A stretch of DNA of 26,964 nt from Candidatus Altarchaeales archaeon. Lineage in GTDB: Archaea > Altiarchaeota > Altiarchaeia > IMC4 > QMZM01. The translations under genes and the position numbers were made by a program. The notes below the pieces were generated by a model that had not been told where the DNA came from, ran no database searches, and saw nothing but the letters and a program-made list of their open reading frames with translations. The stretch is taken from positions 1 through 26,964 of the forward strand of contig QMZG01000002.1 in the NCBI GenBank assembly GCA_003663045.1, given 5' to 3'. This document shows positions 1 through 7,745 of this stretch, in pieces (within the stretch, counting starts at the first letter, position 1; each line of letters opens with the position of its first letter).

Positions 1-1
1 A

Positions 2-373
2 AGAAAATACACAGATTATTGTTATGAAAACTATCTGAGAGAATATTACTGCACACCATACGGAGTCGCACTCTTAAAACTGTATTATTGCTCACATGGA
101 TGCAGTAACGGAGCATGCGTAAAAAAAGGAACAGAAAAATCATGCTCTTTATCAGGATATAGCTGGACGGATACCAGGGCAAGTGTAACAGCATGCAATA
201 ATTATTGTAAAGATCTTGGATATTCTGGAGGTAGCGTTATTGCCAGCGGTAGCAAATCCTGTGCTGGCGCTACTTGTAGTTATATCTCAGATTTCTCAAC
301 ATGCAAACAGGATGAAGTACATAATGATGGCCATTGCGGCTGTAATAGTCGGTTCACCTGTAGATGTGGATAA
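2..373 (+). CDS. Cysteine-rich secreted/surface protein, C-terminal fragment
   Basis: An open frame runs from the left window edge to a TAA at 371-373, giving 123 residues without an internal start, so the N-terminus lies outside the window. It has 15 cysteines. The first third reads as a Tyr-rich repeat with spacing YC, then LREYYC, then YYC, then HGC, then NGAC. This resembles the small Cys repeats common in secreted or S-layer-associated archaeal proteins (family knowledge). The rest has further Cys pairs and ends with Cys-Gly. Many cysteines suggest disulfide bonding outside the cell, but no signal peptide or anchor is visible in this piece. The frame converges on aroC with only 11 bases between stop codons. 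No specific function is recognised. Confidence 0.75.
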   Translation, partial: RKYTDYCYENYLREYYCTPYGVALLKLYYCSHGCSNGACVKKGTEKSCSLSGYSWTDTRASVTACNNYCKDLGYSGGSVIASGSKSCAGATCSYISDFSTCKQDEVHNDGHCGCNSRFTCRCG

Positions 374-384
374 ATTGTGATCAA

Positions 385-1488
385 TCAATCCAACCTCCTC
401 GGAATAAATCCAGAGATCATGGAATGATCTGCAAGGACTAACGCTACCATAGATTCTACCACAGGAACTGCCCTTGGGACAATGCATGGATCATGGCGCC
501 CCTTCACCTCTATGATAGTTTCCTCCATCTTTTCTATATCCACCGTTTTTTGTTTGATTCCAATGGAGGCAGTAGGCTTTAGGGCAATTCTTAGAACGAT
601 GGGCATGCCGTTTGAAATTCCCCCCAAAATCCCACCAGAGTTATTCGTTGCCGTTAGAATTTTTCCATTCTTTATAATGAATGGGTCATTTGCCCGAGAG
701 CCTTTCATCCTTGCCAATTCAAATCCATTACCGATTTCTATTCCCTTGACTGCGGGAATAGACATCATTGCTTTTGCCAGATCAGCATCTAATTTTCCAA
801 AGACCGGCTCTCCCAAGCCAACAGGGACCCCCAGGGCAATGGCTTCTATAATGCCGCCAACAGAATCTTTCTCCTCCTTGGCGGAGAGAATGGCTTTTTC
901 CATTTCCTTCGCTACCTTTAAATCTGGAGATCTCACAGGATTTGATTCTATAGATCTTTTTATTTTTTCAAGATTATTTAAATCAATCTTATCGGTATCT
1001 GCCTTAACACCAGCGATCTCCTTTGAATACGCCAGGATCTCAATTCCGAATCTCTTTAGTAATTTCTTGGCAATTGCCCCCGCTGCAACCCTTGTAGCGG
1101 TTTCCCTACCACTTGCTCTGCCGCCCCCCCTCCAGTCTATGAAATGAAATTTTTCCCTCCATGTAAATTCTGCCTGCCCGGGTCTGAGGAGATCTTTGAT
1201 TTCTTCATATCTGCTGGAATCGATATCTAAATTTTTTATCAACATAGAGATCGGGGTTCCGAGGGTTTTCCCTTCAAATATCCCGGAAAGGATCTCTACC
1301 TTATCGGCTTCTTTTCTTTCTGTAGAAATAATGCTTTTTCCGGGGCGTCTTCTATCCAATTCCCGTTGAATCTCCCCCCTATTTAATTCTAAACCAGAAG
1401 GACAACCATCAACCACGCAGCCTATAGCCTTTCCATGGGACTCCCCCCATGTGATTACCCTAAAGATATTTCCAAATGTATCCATCAT
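385..1488 (-). CDS. aroC: Chorismate synthase
   Basis: Converts 5-enolpyruvylshikimate-3-phosphate to chorismate, the last common step of aromatic amino acid synthesis; the family needs reduced FMN. The 367-residue length is normal. The N-terminal FGxxFRVITWGESHG signature, the IDWRGGGRASGRETATR block (about residues 120-135) and a C-terminal GRHDPCIVPRAVPVVE block are all present. The frame opens with two consecutive ATG codons (1486-1488 and 1483-1485) and either could be the start. The start lies inside an exact 10-bp tandem duplication (1481-1500). No other shikimate-pathway gene is nearby. It is transcribed divergently from the fumarase alpha gene. Confidence 0.97.
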   Translation of the reverse strand: MMDTFGNIFRVITWGESHGKAIGCVVDGCPSGLELNRGEIQRELDRRRPGKSIISTERKEADKVEILSGIFEGKTLGTPISMLIKNLDIDSSRYEEIKDLLRPGQAEFTWREKFHFIDWRGGGRASGRETATRVAAGAIAKKLLKRFGIEILAYSKEIAGVKADTDKIDLNNLEKIKRSIESNPVRSPDLKVAKEMEKAILSAKEEKDSVGGIIEAIALGVPVGLGEPVFGKLDADLAKAMMSIPAVKGIEIGNGFELARMKGSRANDPFIIKNGKILTATNNSGGILGGISNGMPIVLRIALKPTASIGIKQKTVDIEKMEETIIEVKGRHDPCIVPRAVPVVESMVALVLADHSMISGFIPRRLD

Positions 1489-1500
1489 ATTCCATCATAT
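1481..1500. repeat. Exact 10-bp tandem duplication over the aroC start
   Basis: TCCATCATAT occurs twice back to back. On the minus strand this places a second ATG-ATG pair 10 bases upstream of the aroC start, in a different reading frame, so only the inner pair can start aroC. The duplication sits in the short divergent promoter region shared with the fumarase alpha gene. Confidence 0.85.
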
Positions 1501-1507
1501 TATTATA

Positions 1508-1560
1508 TCGAATTAATGCCAATATATAAAATATAATATAAAACACAAATAGAACAAAAT
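1508..1560. promoter_or_regulatory. Divergent AT-rich promoter region, aroC / fumarase alpha
   Basis: The 83 bases between the two start codons are almost purely A/T around 1521-1545 and contain overlapping TATA-like stretches on both strands. A TATA-like segment centred near 1540-1545 is about 26-30 bases from the plus-strand ATG at 1572. That spacing predicts a transcript starting at or just before the ATG, so a leaderless or nearly leaderless mRNA. This is inferred from archaeal TBP spacing; exact boxes are uncertain. Confidence 0.45.
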
Positions 1561-1571
1561 AGACAATAGAG

Positions 1572-2447
1572 ATGATATCAAAAGAGACGATTTCAGAGAC
1601 CGTAGTGGAATTGCTGAGAAGGGCAGAGGTCTCTCTACCAGAAGATGTAGAAAAAGCCCTCGAAAGAGCCTATAAAAATGAAAAAGAGAAGATTGCGAGG
1701 ATTCAACTAAGAGAAATCTTGGATAACGTGAGACACGCCAGAAAGAATAATATCCCCATGTGTCAGGACACTGGAATTCCCGTTTTTTATTTAAAAATTG
1801 GAAATAAGTTGAGGACAGATCTAGATCTGATCGAGGAATCCATCGTGGATGGGGTCAAAAAGGCTACAGAGGAGATTCCACTGAGGCCAAATGTAGTGAA
1901 TCCATTAACCAGAGAGAATTCTGGAGACAATACTGGGATTGGAATTCCAATCATAGAGATTGAAATCTTAAAAGGGAAGAGCTACTTGGAGATAACCGCA
2001 CTTCCGAAAGGGGCAGGTTCCGAGAATTTCTCTGCTATAAAGATGCTGAATCCCTCTGATGGTGTAAATGGAATCAGGCGATTTGTTATTGAAACGGTTG
2101 CCTCTGCGGGCGGAAATCCCTGTCCACCGACCATTATCGGGGTTGGCATAGGAAGTAGTGCAGATGGGGCAATGAAATTGGCAAAAAAAGCATTATTAAG
2201 AAAAATTGATTCTAATAATCCTAATGAGAACAAGGAAATTGCAAAATTGGAAAGAGAGCTATTATGGGAGATAAATAAACTGGGGATTGGGCCCATGGGC
2301 TTAGGAGGAAGAACAACATCTTTAGCAGTTAATATCCAATCCGCTTACTGCCATACTGCCAGTTTACCCGTTGCTATTAATATTCAGTGCTGGGCAAATA
2401 GAAGAGCCAGTGCAAGGATTTATGAAGATGGGGTTGAATTCCTTTAG
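1572..2447 (+). CDS. fumA: Fumarate hydratase class I, alpha (N-terminal domain) subunit
   Basis: Catalytic iron-sulfur half of a two-subunit class I fumarase, which interconverts fumarate and malate. The protein has 291 residues. Cys64 (in MCQDTG), Cys184 (in GGNPCPP) and Cys273 (in IQCWANRR) match the three expected [4Fe-4S] ligands. The GGRTTSLAV and HTASLPVAIN blocks are conserved. The ATG at 1572 has no clear Shine-Dalgarno sequence, fitting the TATA-like region close upstream. The partner beta subunit is not adjacent: it lies at 5935-6513 on the same strand, with a four-gene minus-strand operon in between. The tartrate dehydratase alpha subunit is a less likely alternative in the same family. 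Confidence 0.93.
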   Translation: MISKETISETVVELLRRAEVSLPEDVEKALERAYKNEKEKIARIQLREILDNVRHARKNNIPMCQDTGIPVFYLKIGNKLRTDLDLIEESIVDGVKKATEEIPLRPNVVNPLTRENSGDNTGIGIPIIEIEILKGKSYLEITALPKGAGSENFSAIKMLNPSDGVNGIRRFVIETVASAGGNPCPPTIIGVGIGSSADGAMKLAKKALLRKIDSNNPNENKEIAKLERELLWEINKLGIGPMGLGGRTTSLAVNIQSAYCHTASLPVAINIQCWANRRASARIYEDGVEFL

Positions 2448-2466
2448 TTACCTTTAGCTAAGAAGG

Positions 2467-2769
2467 TTACTTCTTTATCATACCCACCCCTATGGATGCG
2501 ATCTTCCCGCCCGCCGATATAAGCAGCCACATTAGTAAAAAGTAGAACATGAGATTTCCAGTGAGATTAAGATACTCTACTGGAATTAATTCCATACCCG
2601 GTATTTCTATCCCTCCTATTGAAATTGTCTGTGAGGATTTTTCCAGCCTAAAGAGTTCGGGCGGCTTTTTTGAACCGGTAAATGTAGAGAATGCTGAAAT
2701 TATGCTAAATAGAATAATGCTCAATCCAAAAAACAATAACATGTAGCCAAGAATTTTATCGAGATTCAT
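2467..2769 (-). CDS. Small membrane protein, last gene of the GlpA-like operon
   Basis: Not recognised beyond being a membrane protein. From the ATG at 2769 it is 100 residues with two hydrophobic helices: about residues 5-28 (LGYMLLFFGLSIILFSIISA) and about 72-93. Between them lies a roughly 40-residue segment with a Pro/Glu-rich stretch and IPGMELIPVEYL. A GTG at 2790 would add seven residues; I prefer the ATG because the first helix then starts a few residues in, as usual. The ATG is 29 bases past the DUF1667 stop (the GTG would be 8 bases past it), so it is probably the fourth gene of that operon and might anchor the complex in the membrane. That role is inference from position only. Confidence 0.7.
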   Translation of the reverse strand: MNLDKILGYMLLFFGLSIILFSIISAFSTFTGSKKPPELFRLEKSSQTISIGGIEIPGMELIPVEYLNLTGNLMFYFLLMWLLISAGGKIASIGVGMIKK

Positions 2770-2798
2770 CTTTTCGTTTCTTATTTTCACTCATTAAT

Positions 2799-3170
2799 TT
2801 ATTTAACCTTCTTATTAATATTCTTTGTTGCAATTATATCTGCTTCTGTATTTAGAACATTTTTAATTATAACATTCCCAATCTTTATGGGGGCCTCCAC
2901 TTCTACGTTTGAAATCTCATCCATAATCTTCATCATCATCTCTTTTGGTATCGCTTTTGATGTCTTTACACTGACCAGAGGAAGAGAGCCATTTTTAACC
3001 TTAATGGTAGTGGTCAAGCCCCTCTCGGGACAGAGGATCTCCTTCTTCACATATTCTTCTCCCTTCTCACACATATTCCCCGAAATCCTATTAATTTTAT
3101 CCTCTGAGTATTCTACCTCTATTTCACAACTATTGGGGCAGATGATGCAGACATACCTCTTAGTTAACAT
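2799..3170 (-). CDS. DUF1667 / COG3862 iron-sulfur protein
   Basis: 123 residues with an N-terminal cysteine set Cys8, Cys11, Cys15 and Cys34 plus Cys47 (in LCPER), the paired-CxxC arrangement of the DUF1667 family and suited to an Fe-S centre. The remaining two-thirds includes the PLVSVKTSKAIPKE segment typical of the family. In many bacteria, such as the Thermotoga and Firmicutes glycerol loci, DUF1667 follows a GlpA-like dehydrogenase and a NAD/FAD oxidoreductase in exactly this order (family knowledge). Here it overlaps the oxidoreductase by 11 bases. A role as the small electron-transfer subunit of a three-part dehydrogenase is inferred; substrate is not shown by sequence. Confidence 0.88.
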   Translation of the reverse strand: MLTKRYVCIICPNSCEIEVEYSEDKINRISGNMCEKGEEYVKKEILCPERGLTTTIKVKNGSLPLVSVKTSKAIPKEMMMKIMDEISNVEVEAPIKIGNVIIKNVLNTEADIIATKNINKKVK

Positions 3171-4407
3171 TTTCCATTTCTATCCACAATTCTTTCACAC
3201 CTTTGATCTCATTTTTCTTTAATTCAAACCGAATCATCTCTGCTGGATTTACTCTGAGTTTGGGAATCCTCTTTATGATTCTATTTTCATCCTTTATGAG
3301 TATCATTTTATTCCTTCCTGGTTTCATAACCCTGAGGAAAAATTTTACATCCCTCTTAGTGCTAATAAAGTGTGGAAGAACATATCGAATTCCAACACCG
3401 GGATTTACTTTAATCATTTCATATCTTTCCAGTTTATTTTTTACAAATCTCGATGCAGAGATTCCGGCCTTTTCAGCCTCCAAGGTTACAAAGTCTACGA
3501 TGTCGTGAACGTGAAGCACATTGCCACAGGCAAAGATTCCCCTTACACTTGTCTCAAGATTTTCATCTACTATTGCACCCCCAGTAGTTTCATCTATAAT
3601 AACGCCAGAATTTTTTGATAATTCATTCTCGGGGATGAGACCCACGGATAGGAGGAGGGTGTCACATTCTATCTTTTTTTCCGTCCCTTTGATGGGTTTC
3701 AAATTCTCATCCACCTCTGCGATAGTAACCGCCTCCAATCTTCTATTTCCATGTGTATTGACAATCGTATGTCTCAGAAATAATGGAATACCAAAATCAT
3801 CTAAGCATTGAGCCATGTTCCTGGGAAGCCCACTACTGTATGGTAGAATTTCCACTACAGCCAGAACCTTCGCCCCCTCCAATGTAAATCTTCGAGCCAT
3901 TATCAAGCCAACGTCTCCAGAACCAAGGATAACGATCCTCTTTCCAACCATATAGTTCCTCAAATTTATAAGATTCTGCGCAGTTCCCGCAGTATAGATC
4001 CCAGATGGTCTTGTTCCAGGGATGCATATCTGTCCCCGAGTCCTTTCTCTACAACCCATTGAAAGGATAATGGATTTCGCCTTAATTTTGTAAAGGTCAT
4101 CCCTACAGCAAACGGTCAATTCCTTATCACTGTTGATATCGATTACCATAGAATTTAACATGTAGGGAATCCCCAATTTCTCCACCTCATCAATAAATCT
4201 TTGCATATACTCTGGTCCAGTTAGATTTTCTTTAAATATCTCCACACCAAAGCCTTCATGAATACACTGATTCAGGATTCCTCCAAGATTTTCGTTCCTC
4301 TCAATTATCAGGATATTATCGATTCCGTTCCTCTTTGCAGATATTGCCGCCGATAAACCAGCAGGGCCCCCACCCACTATCACGATATCAATCTCTTTCT
4401 GAATCAT
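3160..4407 (-). CDS. NAD(P)/FAD-dependent oxidoreductase, partner of the GlpA-like dehydrogenase
   Basis: 415 residues with two Rossmann folds. The N-terminal GGGPAGLSAAISA binds FAD. A second glycine-rich loop, VILGSGDVGLIMARR near residue 155, should bind NAD(P). A late FACGNVLHVHDIVDFVTLEAEKAG block is the typical C-terminal FAD contact, followed by an extra domain of about 100 residues. It belongs to the COG0446-type oxidoreductases. The start ATG overlaps the upstream stop as ATGA (4404-4407), showing translational coupling to the GlpA-like gene. It probably passes electrons from the FAD dehydrogenase to NAD(P) or the reverse. The true acceptor cannot be read from sequence. Confidence 0.9.
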   Translation of the reverse strand: MIQKEIDIVIVGGGPAGLSAAISAKRNGIDNILIIERNENLGGILNQCIHEGFGVEIFKENLTGPEYMQRFIDEVEKLGIPYMLNSMVIDINSDKELTVCCRDDLYKIKAKSIILSMGCRERTRGQICIPGTRPSGIYTAGTAQNLINLRNYMVGKRIVILGSGDVGLIMARRFTLEGAKVLAVVEILPYSSGLPRNMAQCLDDFGIPLFLRHTIVNTHGNRRLEAVTIAEVDENLKPIKGTEKKIECDTLLLSVGLIPENELSKNSGVIIDETTGGAIVDENLETSVRGIFACGNVLHVHDIVDFVTLEAEKAGISASRFVKNKLERYEMIKVNPGVGIRYVLPHFISTKRDVKFFLRVMKPGRNKMILIKDENRIIKRIPKLRVNPAEMIRFELKKNEIKGVKELWIEMENVN

Positions 4408-5867
4408 CTTCTCAGATCCTTTGTTTTTCCAATAAATAATTGTGAGCCCTCCCCTTTCAGGGTTATGTCATCAATGGGAGGCTGAAAAAGTTCCTCCATT
4501 ATCTTCACTATCTTGGGTATACAAAAACCTCCTTGACATCTACCACAAGTGGCCTTGGACCTTTTCCTCACCCCGTAGATACTTCTCGCACCCAGAGGAT
4601 TTTTTAATGCATCTATTATCTCCTGTTTGGTAACGGTTTCACATCTGCAAACAATCTCGCCATAATTCGGATTTTTCCTTATCAATTCTGACTTCTCCCG
4701 ATCCGATAATTTACTAAAACGAACCGGTGCCTTTCTCTTTGGCTTGAATTTCTGGTTTATCTTCAGTTTCATTTTCTTTTTTATTATCTCCACCACTTTT
4801 TCTGCAATTGCTGGAGCGGCTGTAAGCCCGGGAGATTCTATCCCTATGAGATTTATGAAACCTCTAACATCTGGGCTCTCCTCTATAACGAAATCTCCAG
4901 GCTCCTTAGAATTTGCTTTGATCAACTTGGGTCTTATTCCAGCAAAACTACGAATGAGATCCCTTTTAGAAATCTTGGGTAATAATTCCTTAGCCTCTTT
5001 GAATAATCTCTCCATTATCTCCGCTGTATTTGCAACATTATCCACTTCCCCAATATACTCGGCACTTGGACCTATGAATATGTTATCATCTGTTGTCGGT
5101 GTTAGATGTACACCCAAGCCCCCAAATTCCCTTGGGGGAACGGGATAGATCATTCCATTGATTAGATCCCTTTTGTTCTTATCTAAAATATGATACTCTC
5201 CACGGCAAGGATATATCTTATACTTAGAGATCCCAACCATCTCAGAGATCCTGTCAGAAAATAAACCGGCACTATTCACCACAAAATCGGATTTGAATTC
5301 CCCCTTGGTGGTCTTTACCGTAAAGGAGCCATTTTCCTCAATACCGAGAACCTCTGTATCGAGTAATATTCTAATTCCATTTCGTAAGGCATTCTCGGCG
5401 AGTGCTATTGTGAAGATAAACGGGTCCAAGATGGCGCTTGTAGGTGAATGCAGAGCTTTAATTCCCTCCACATTTGGTTCCAACTTTTTAATCTCTTCTT
5501 TGTCTATTATTCTGAGATTTTTTGTTCCATTCTCATCCCCGGCTTCTTTAAGCTTATAAAGGCACTCTACTTCTTGTTCATTCTTTGCCACCACAAGTTT
5601 TCCTACCCGTTGATACGGAACATCCAATTCTTCACACAGTTTTGGCATCATCCGATGCCCTTTAATATTTAACTCAGCCTTCAAGGAGCCCGGCTTCATA
5701 TAGAAACCAGCATGCACAACCCCAGAATTCCTTCCGCTGATTCCCATGGCAACGTCGCATTCCTTTTCCACCAATAGGGCATTGACCCGATACTTGGATA
5801 ATTCTCTGGCTATGGCGCATCCAACTACCCCACCACCTATGATCAAGATGTCAAACTCCCTCTTCAT
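4404..5867 (-). CDS. FAD-dependent dehydrogenase, GlpA / L-2-hydroxyglutarate oxidase type, with C-terminal BFD-like [2Fe-2S] domain
   Basis: 487 residues. The DAO-fold N-terminal domain starts with IIGGGVVGCAIARELS and carries the GRNSGVVHAGFY motif of the COG0579 family, which includes glycerol-3-phosphate dehydrogenases and 2-hydroxyacid oxidases. The C-terminus has a BFD-like domain: CRCETVTKQEI followed by CGRCQGGFC, four cysteines for a [2Fe-2S] cluster. First gene of a four-gene minus operon (4-base overlap with the next gene) and divergent from the fumarase beta subunit. The combination with the COG0446 oxidoreductase and DUF1667 resembles known glycerol-3-phosphate oxidation loci. 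No glycerol kinase or glycerol channel is in this window, so the substrate stays open. Confidence 0.88.
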   Translation of the reverse strand: MKREFDILIIGGGVVGCAIARELSKYRVNALLVEKECDVAMGISGRNSGVVHAGFYMKPGSLKAELNIKGHRMMPKLCEELDVPYQRVGKLVVAKNEQEVECLYKLKEAGDENGTKNLRIIDKEEIKKLEPNVEGIKALHSPTSAILDPFIFTIALAENALRNGIRILLDTEVLGIEENGSFTVKTTKGEFKSDFVVNSAGLFSDRISEMVGISKYKIYPCRGEYHILDKNKRDLINGMIYPVPPREFGGLGVHLTPTTDDNIFIGPSAEYIGEVDNVANTAEIMERLFKEAKELLPKISKRDLIRSFAGIRPKLIKANSKEPGDFVIEESPDVRGFINLIGIESPGLTAAPAIAEKVVEIIKKKMKLKINQKFKPKRKAPVRFSKLSDREKSELIRKNPNYGEIVCRCETVTKQEIIDALKNPLGARSIYGVRKRSKATCGRCQGGFCIPKIVKIMEELFQPPIDDITLKGEGSQLFIGKTKDLRR

Positions 5868-5934
5868 TTTTCCCAGTCTATATTTATTTTAATGAATTTT
5901 AATAATTTTGGTGAGAATAATTATATTAGGAAAA

Positions 5935-6513
5935 ATGTATTTAATTACCCCACTGCAAATGGGGGAGATAAAAAGGCTCAAAATTGGCGAAATTGTCTAT
6001 CTCTCTGGAAAAATTTCTACCGCAAGAGATAAGGCACATGAAAGGGCATTAAAGGAAAATAAATTTCCAGTAGATCTAACCGATGGGGTGATATTCCATT
6101 CTGGACCAATAGTGAGAAAGAGGGATGATGAATTGGAGATCGTCTCAATAGGGCCCACAACCAGTTCCAGGATGAATTCCCTTGAACCAGAATTCATAGA
6201 TAGATTTGGAATCAGAGCCATAATTGGAAAGGGCGGGATGGACAAGGAAGTGGTTGGAGCAATGAAAAATAAAGCAATATACCTGGCAATGACGGGCGGT
6301 TGTGCCGCAACTGCCGCTTCTCAGATTAAGAAAGTAATGAGGGTAGAATGGCTGGATCTTGGAATTCCAGAAGCGGTCTTTGTTTTAGAAGTAGAAAAAT
6401 TCGGCCCTTTGGTTGTGACCATTGACAGTAATGGAAACAGTTTGTATGAAAATGTGGAAATGGATGTTGAATACAACCTGAAGAAAATTTTGGATAACAT
6501 CGATCACGCATAA
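5935..6513 (+). CDS. fumB: Fumarate hydratase class I, beta (C-terminal domain) subunit
   Basis: 192 residues from the ATG at 5935. Family members begin with a short strand followed by TPL and a (K/R)LKxGD(V/I)VYLSG segment; here TPLQMGEIKRLKIGEIVYLSG, then the TARDKAH block. GPTTSSRMN and the IIGKGGM loop are the expected substrate-contact regions. An upstream TTG at 5908 would add nine residues, but the ATG follows AGGAA with short spacing and fits family N-termini better. It should pair with the alpha subunit at 1572-2447. The two are separated by 3.5 kb containing an opposite-strand operon. A tartrate dehydratase beta subunit is a less likely reading. Confidence 0.93.
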   Translation: MYLITPLQMGEIKRLKIGEIVYLSGKISTARDKAHERALKENKFPVDLTDGVIFHSGPIVRKRDDELEIVSIGPTTSSRMNSLEPEFIDRFGIRAIIGKGGMDKEVVGAMKNKAIYLAMTGGCAATAASQIKKVMRVEWLDLGIPEAVFVLEVEKFGPLVVTIDSNGNSLYENVEMDVEYNLKKILDNIDHA

Positions 6514-6556
6514 GTTTTCTTTAATGATAGATAAACCCCCTCAAAGGGAATATCGA

Positions 6557-6574
6557 TCTTTTCTATCTTTTCTA
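6557..6574. repeat. Exact 9-bp tandem duplication between fumarase beta and metK
   Basis: TCTTTTCTA is present twice in direct succession in the 68-base convergent gap between the fumarase beta stop and the metK stop. On the plus strand the T-rich run may assist termination of the fumarase beta transcript. No stem-loop is evident. Confidence 0.6.
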
Positions 6575-6581
6575 TATGTCC

Positions 6582-7745
6582 TCAAAATACACTTATCTTT
6601 CCCTCTACACATAACTGAGTAATATCTGTAATATTCTCCAGCCAGTTATCAACAATCCTTTTTGCTCTACTCTCCAGGGATTTATCGCCGATTAACTGAA
6701 CCGAAGCGATTAGAGGTTGGTCTATGGGCTTTCCGATCTGGCTCATTATTCTCACATAGACCTGTTCTGCACCCTCTTCTGCTATATCATGTGCAATTTT
6801 ATTGGAAAGCAGGTTATAGATTTTCCCCACATGATTTACGGGGTTCTTTCCAGCGGTGGCTTCCAGAGACATCGGTCTGTATGGCGTTATTAGACCATTT
6901 GCCCTGTTCCCCCTGCCAACGGAACCATCATCCCCCTGCTCCGCACTCATTCCGGTAATAGTGAGGTACACAGAACCCTTCTCATAGTCATCTCCAGTAT
7001 TTATATCAATATGTACTTCCCTTTCTGTGATCTTGGCTGCAAAATCCACGAGCTTGGAGTGCATCTCCTCTATCAGTGATATATAGTGGTCTAAATCTTT
7101 AATATATTTAGAAACCATAGCACATGCTATGGTTAACACGATAGACTCCTTATTCCTGATCCCCATTACCTTTACATCCTCACCAACCTCCTTCATCCTT
7201 AGTCCATTATTGATGTATCTCTCTGTCTCTAGAACCAGCCTTTCTGTGGTGGATAAAGGAGCAAATCCAACACCAAAGCTTGTATCATTGGACCTGGGAA
7301 TACCCTCCCGTTCAAATACCGCCCTTAGATCGGCAGAACCCTGACCTATCCTCTGATCAATTTCAACAGAATCTACATCCAGATTCTTAAAATTCTCTCT
7401 CATATATTTTTCTACTGCATTGATAGCTATCTCACCAACAGGGATTACCTCATCTTCAATAGATGTAGTGGCCCTCCCCCCTAAGAGGAGATACATGGGC
7501 TTAGTTATCTTACCACCACCAAACTCCGGCTTTGCTTCACCACCAATGAGCTCTACTTGATCTGTATTATGATGAAGAATTCTATCGAATCTCTTTATGT
7601 ATTCCACAGAGAGGGCCCTACTTACAGCCTCGGCGATTCCATCACAAACCGAATCTGGATGTCCAACGCCTTTTCTCTCCACCAACTCGATAGCCTGTTT
7701 CTCGATGGGGGTGATCTTGGGAAATTCTATGACGATGTTTCTCAT
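6582..7745 (-). CDS. metK: Archaeal S-adenosylmethionine synthetase (methionine adenosyltransferase)
   Basis: Makes S-adenosylmethionine from methionine and ATP. The 387-residue protein belongs to the archaeal MAT family, which differs strongly from bacterial MetK. It shows the N-terminal ERKGVGHPDSVCDGIAEAVSRAL block, the LLGGRATT region and the conserved GMSAEQGDDGSVGRGNRANGLITPYRPMSLEATAGKNP core in the C-terminal half. Length is near the family norm of about 400. Its ATG overlaps the RadA stop by four bases (7742-7745), so radA and metK form a translationally coupled pair with radA first. The product would supply methyl donor for Trm5, encoded at 20255-21250. Confidence 0.97.
   Translation of the reverse strand: MRNIVIEFPKITPIEKQAIELVERKGVGHPDSVCDGIAEAVSRALSVEYIKRFDRILHHNTDQVELIGGEAKPEFGGGKITKPMYLLLGGRATTSIEDEVIPVGEIAINAVEKYMRENFKNLDVDSVEIDQRIGQGSADLRAVFEREGIPRSNDTSFGVGFAPLSTTERLVLETERYINNGLRMKEVGEDVKVMGIRNKESIVLTIACAMVSKYIKDLDHYISLIEEMHSKLVDFAAKITEREVHIDINTGDDYEKGSVYLTITGMSAEQGDDGSVGRGNRANGLITPYRPMSLEATAGKNPVNHVGKIYNLLSNKIAHDIAEEGAEQVYVRIMSQIGKPIDQPLIASVQLIGDKSLESRAKRIVDNWLENITDITQLCVEGKISVF

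Noticed and set aside
482..1147. A 221-codon open frame opposite aroC
   Set aside because: It lies wholly inside the well-conserved chorismate synthase gene on the other strand, encodes a Ser/Pro/Phe-rich sequence with no known pattern and is explained as a shadow of that gene.
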